NCBI RefSeq assembly: GCF_030232885.1
Contig: NZ_JASPGD010000003.1
Span: 125,312-189,311, forward strand
Length of the DNA stretch: 64,000 nt
Source of the DNA: Corynebacterium sp. MSK297
Lineage (GTDB): Bacteria > Actinomycetota > Actinomycetes > Mycobacteriales > Mycobacteriaceae
Direction of reading: 5' to 3'
In this document: positions 63,243-64,000 of the stretch, one piece after another
How the letters are laid out: every line of letters starts with the position of its first letter
Position numbering within the stretch: the stretch's first letter is position 1
The notes under the pieces: model-generated
Seen by the model: only the letters and a program-made list of their open reading frames with translations
What the model was told of the DNA's origin: nothing
Databases searched by the model: none
Program-made: the position numbers and the translations under genes

Positions 63243-63555
63243 CAAAGTATGATTGGGAAGTAAAAGTTTCCCAAGTTTCTACATGCTTCACTAACGTTAG
63301 AACCGGTTAGACACCTGCCAAAAACGTACAAGGAGTTTTGTTTCTTAAATCTTTATTTTTTAGGTTGAGTTCCCATAATTTGTGTGGATTTCAAGTGGTA
63401 AAATAGCAGGTAAAGCCCGGTACGACCAGCTATAGCTACCCTAATTTAGGGTGGGCGTGAACTCCTGCTGGAAAATGCTTGGTTACGGGTGTAGGGTTAC
63501 CTTTCGTACGATGCAGGCGGTGATGAAAACCACCATATACCCGAAAGGTTCGCGC
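63243..63555 (+). promoter_or_regulatory. Long leader region before the repeat protein, with a 15-bp palindrome
   Basis: No ORF is supportable here. ACCCTAATTTAGGGT (63438-63452) is a perfect dyad about a central T and could be an operator. AAAGG lies 10 bases before the ATG at 63556. Confidence 0.5.
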
Positions 63556-64000
63556 ATGGACGTGCTACTTCAGATCAATGAAATCGTGTCAGGGCCAATC
63601 AAGGACTTCTTATTCCAGGTCACAGGAGGCGGGGCGCCTCAGGTCAACGCTCCAGAACTGCCTGAGTTGCCTCCACTGTCCTCCCCAACCCTTCCGCAAG
63701 ATGTAAATGTTGAAGTTGGTGGCTCCACTTTCGGTGACCTGGGATCTTCAGACAATGGATCGTCGCAGTTCCTCAACGATGCCGGTTCTTCCGACCAGCT
63801 GAAGGACAACAGCTTCCTCAACGATGCCGGTTCTTCCGACCAGTTTAACGGTAACGAATACGGCTCGTCTCAATTCGGTAATGACAATGGCTCGTCTGAG
63901 CTGTTCACCGAGGCTGGCTCTTCTCAATTCGGTAATGACAATGGTTCATCCGAGCTGTTCACCGAGGCTGGCTCTTCTCAGTTGTTCACCGAAGCTGGTT
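63556..64000 (+). CDS. Repeat-rich polar protein, 3' end outside window
   Basis: An open frame from ATG 63556 runs to the window edge (148 codons). The first 25 residues are amphipathic (MDVLLQINEIVSGPIKDFLF), without a classical signal peptide. A Pro/Leu-rich stretch follows, then imperfect repeats built from GSSQF/GSSEL, FLNDAG, FTEAG and GNDNG. Several DNA repeats are identical over 20 bases or more. Such features recall small corynebacterial cell-wall channel or surface proteins that lack signal peptides, but no family is identified. It lies next to tRNA-Thr. Confidence 0.7.
   Translation, partial: MDVLLQINEIVSGPIKDFLFQVTGGGAPQVNAPELPELPPLSSPTLPQDVNVEVGGSTFGDLGSSDNGSSQFLNDAGSSDQLKDNSFLNDAGSSDQFNGNEYGSSQFGNDNGSSELFTEAGSSQFGNDNGSSELFTEAGSSQLFTEAG

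Noticed and set aside
63438-63452. CCCTAA...TTAGGG as a telomere-like or replication sequence
   Set aside because: It occurs once as a simple 15-bp dyad in a leader region; an operator is a simpler reading.

Overview
The window is a chromosomal segment of a Corynebacterium. The gene order matches the conserved corynebacterial/mycobacterial backbone: ppa-dacB-tilS-hpt-ftsH-folE-folP-folB-folK, lysS, clpC, mutY, radA-lpqE-carD-ispD/F-cysS-rlmB, znuABC next to an IpsA-type LacI regulator, then otsB-lipoprotein-otsA-Lys-rich protein-thrE. Base composition is moderately GC-rich. I do not assign a species. The order agrees with what I recall of C. glutamicum, but no alignment was run.

Layout. 1-2.4 kb: the end of a low-complexity gene, a secreted SGNH-type hydrolase and PPK2. 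2.4-4.4 kb: a rhodanese, a DUF559 protein, a nested palindromic repeat and inorganic pyrophosphatase. 4.6-15.3 kb: a long + strand cluster for a penicillin-binding protein, tRNA-lysidine synthase, HPRT, FtsH, the folate pathway, two membrane proteins and a PanC-like enzyme. 15.3-18.4 kb (- strand): cstA, a tiny protein ending in Cys-Cys, and an ArsA/Get3-like ATPase, the last two overlapping. 18.6-29.1 kb (+): lysS, an MFS exporter, succinate-semialdehyde dehydrogenase, a YhgE/Pip giant and ClpC behind a ClgR-type operator. 29.3-33.8 kb: secreted lipase, MutY, carbonic anhydrase and a membrane-anchored protein. About 33.9-41.7 kb is an accessory island with three IS3-family elements (two decayed), a phage scrap, a secreted-protein/membrane-protein cassette and a three-gene DUF operon. 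41.9-50.7 kb: RadA, LpqE-like lipoprotein, CarD, fused IspD-IspF, CysS, RlmB-type methylase and RtcB. 50.8-57.9 kb: DoxX-like protein, zinc ABC transporter, IpsA-like regulator, a small hypothetical pair, a zinc alcohol dehydrogenase and a His-rich protein. 57.9-63 kb: trehalose genes and ThrE. The window ends with tRNA-Thr(TGT) and the start of a repeat-rich protein that runs off the edge.

The most striking signal is not a gene. By eye, the 10-mer CGTCGGCAAG occurs 29 times (21 times as the 11-mer CGTCGGCAAGC), in both orientations about equally, within genes and between them. It is completely absent from the accessory island. Chance would give well under one copy. It behaves like a DNA-uptake-type or other highly iterated genomic signature word of the resident chromosome. 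In coding DNA it usually sits in flexible linkers, where it encodes LAD, RRQ or SAS.
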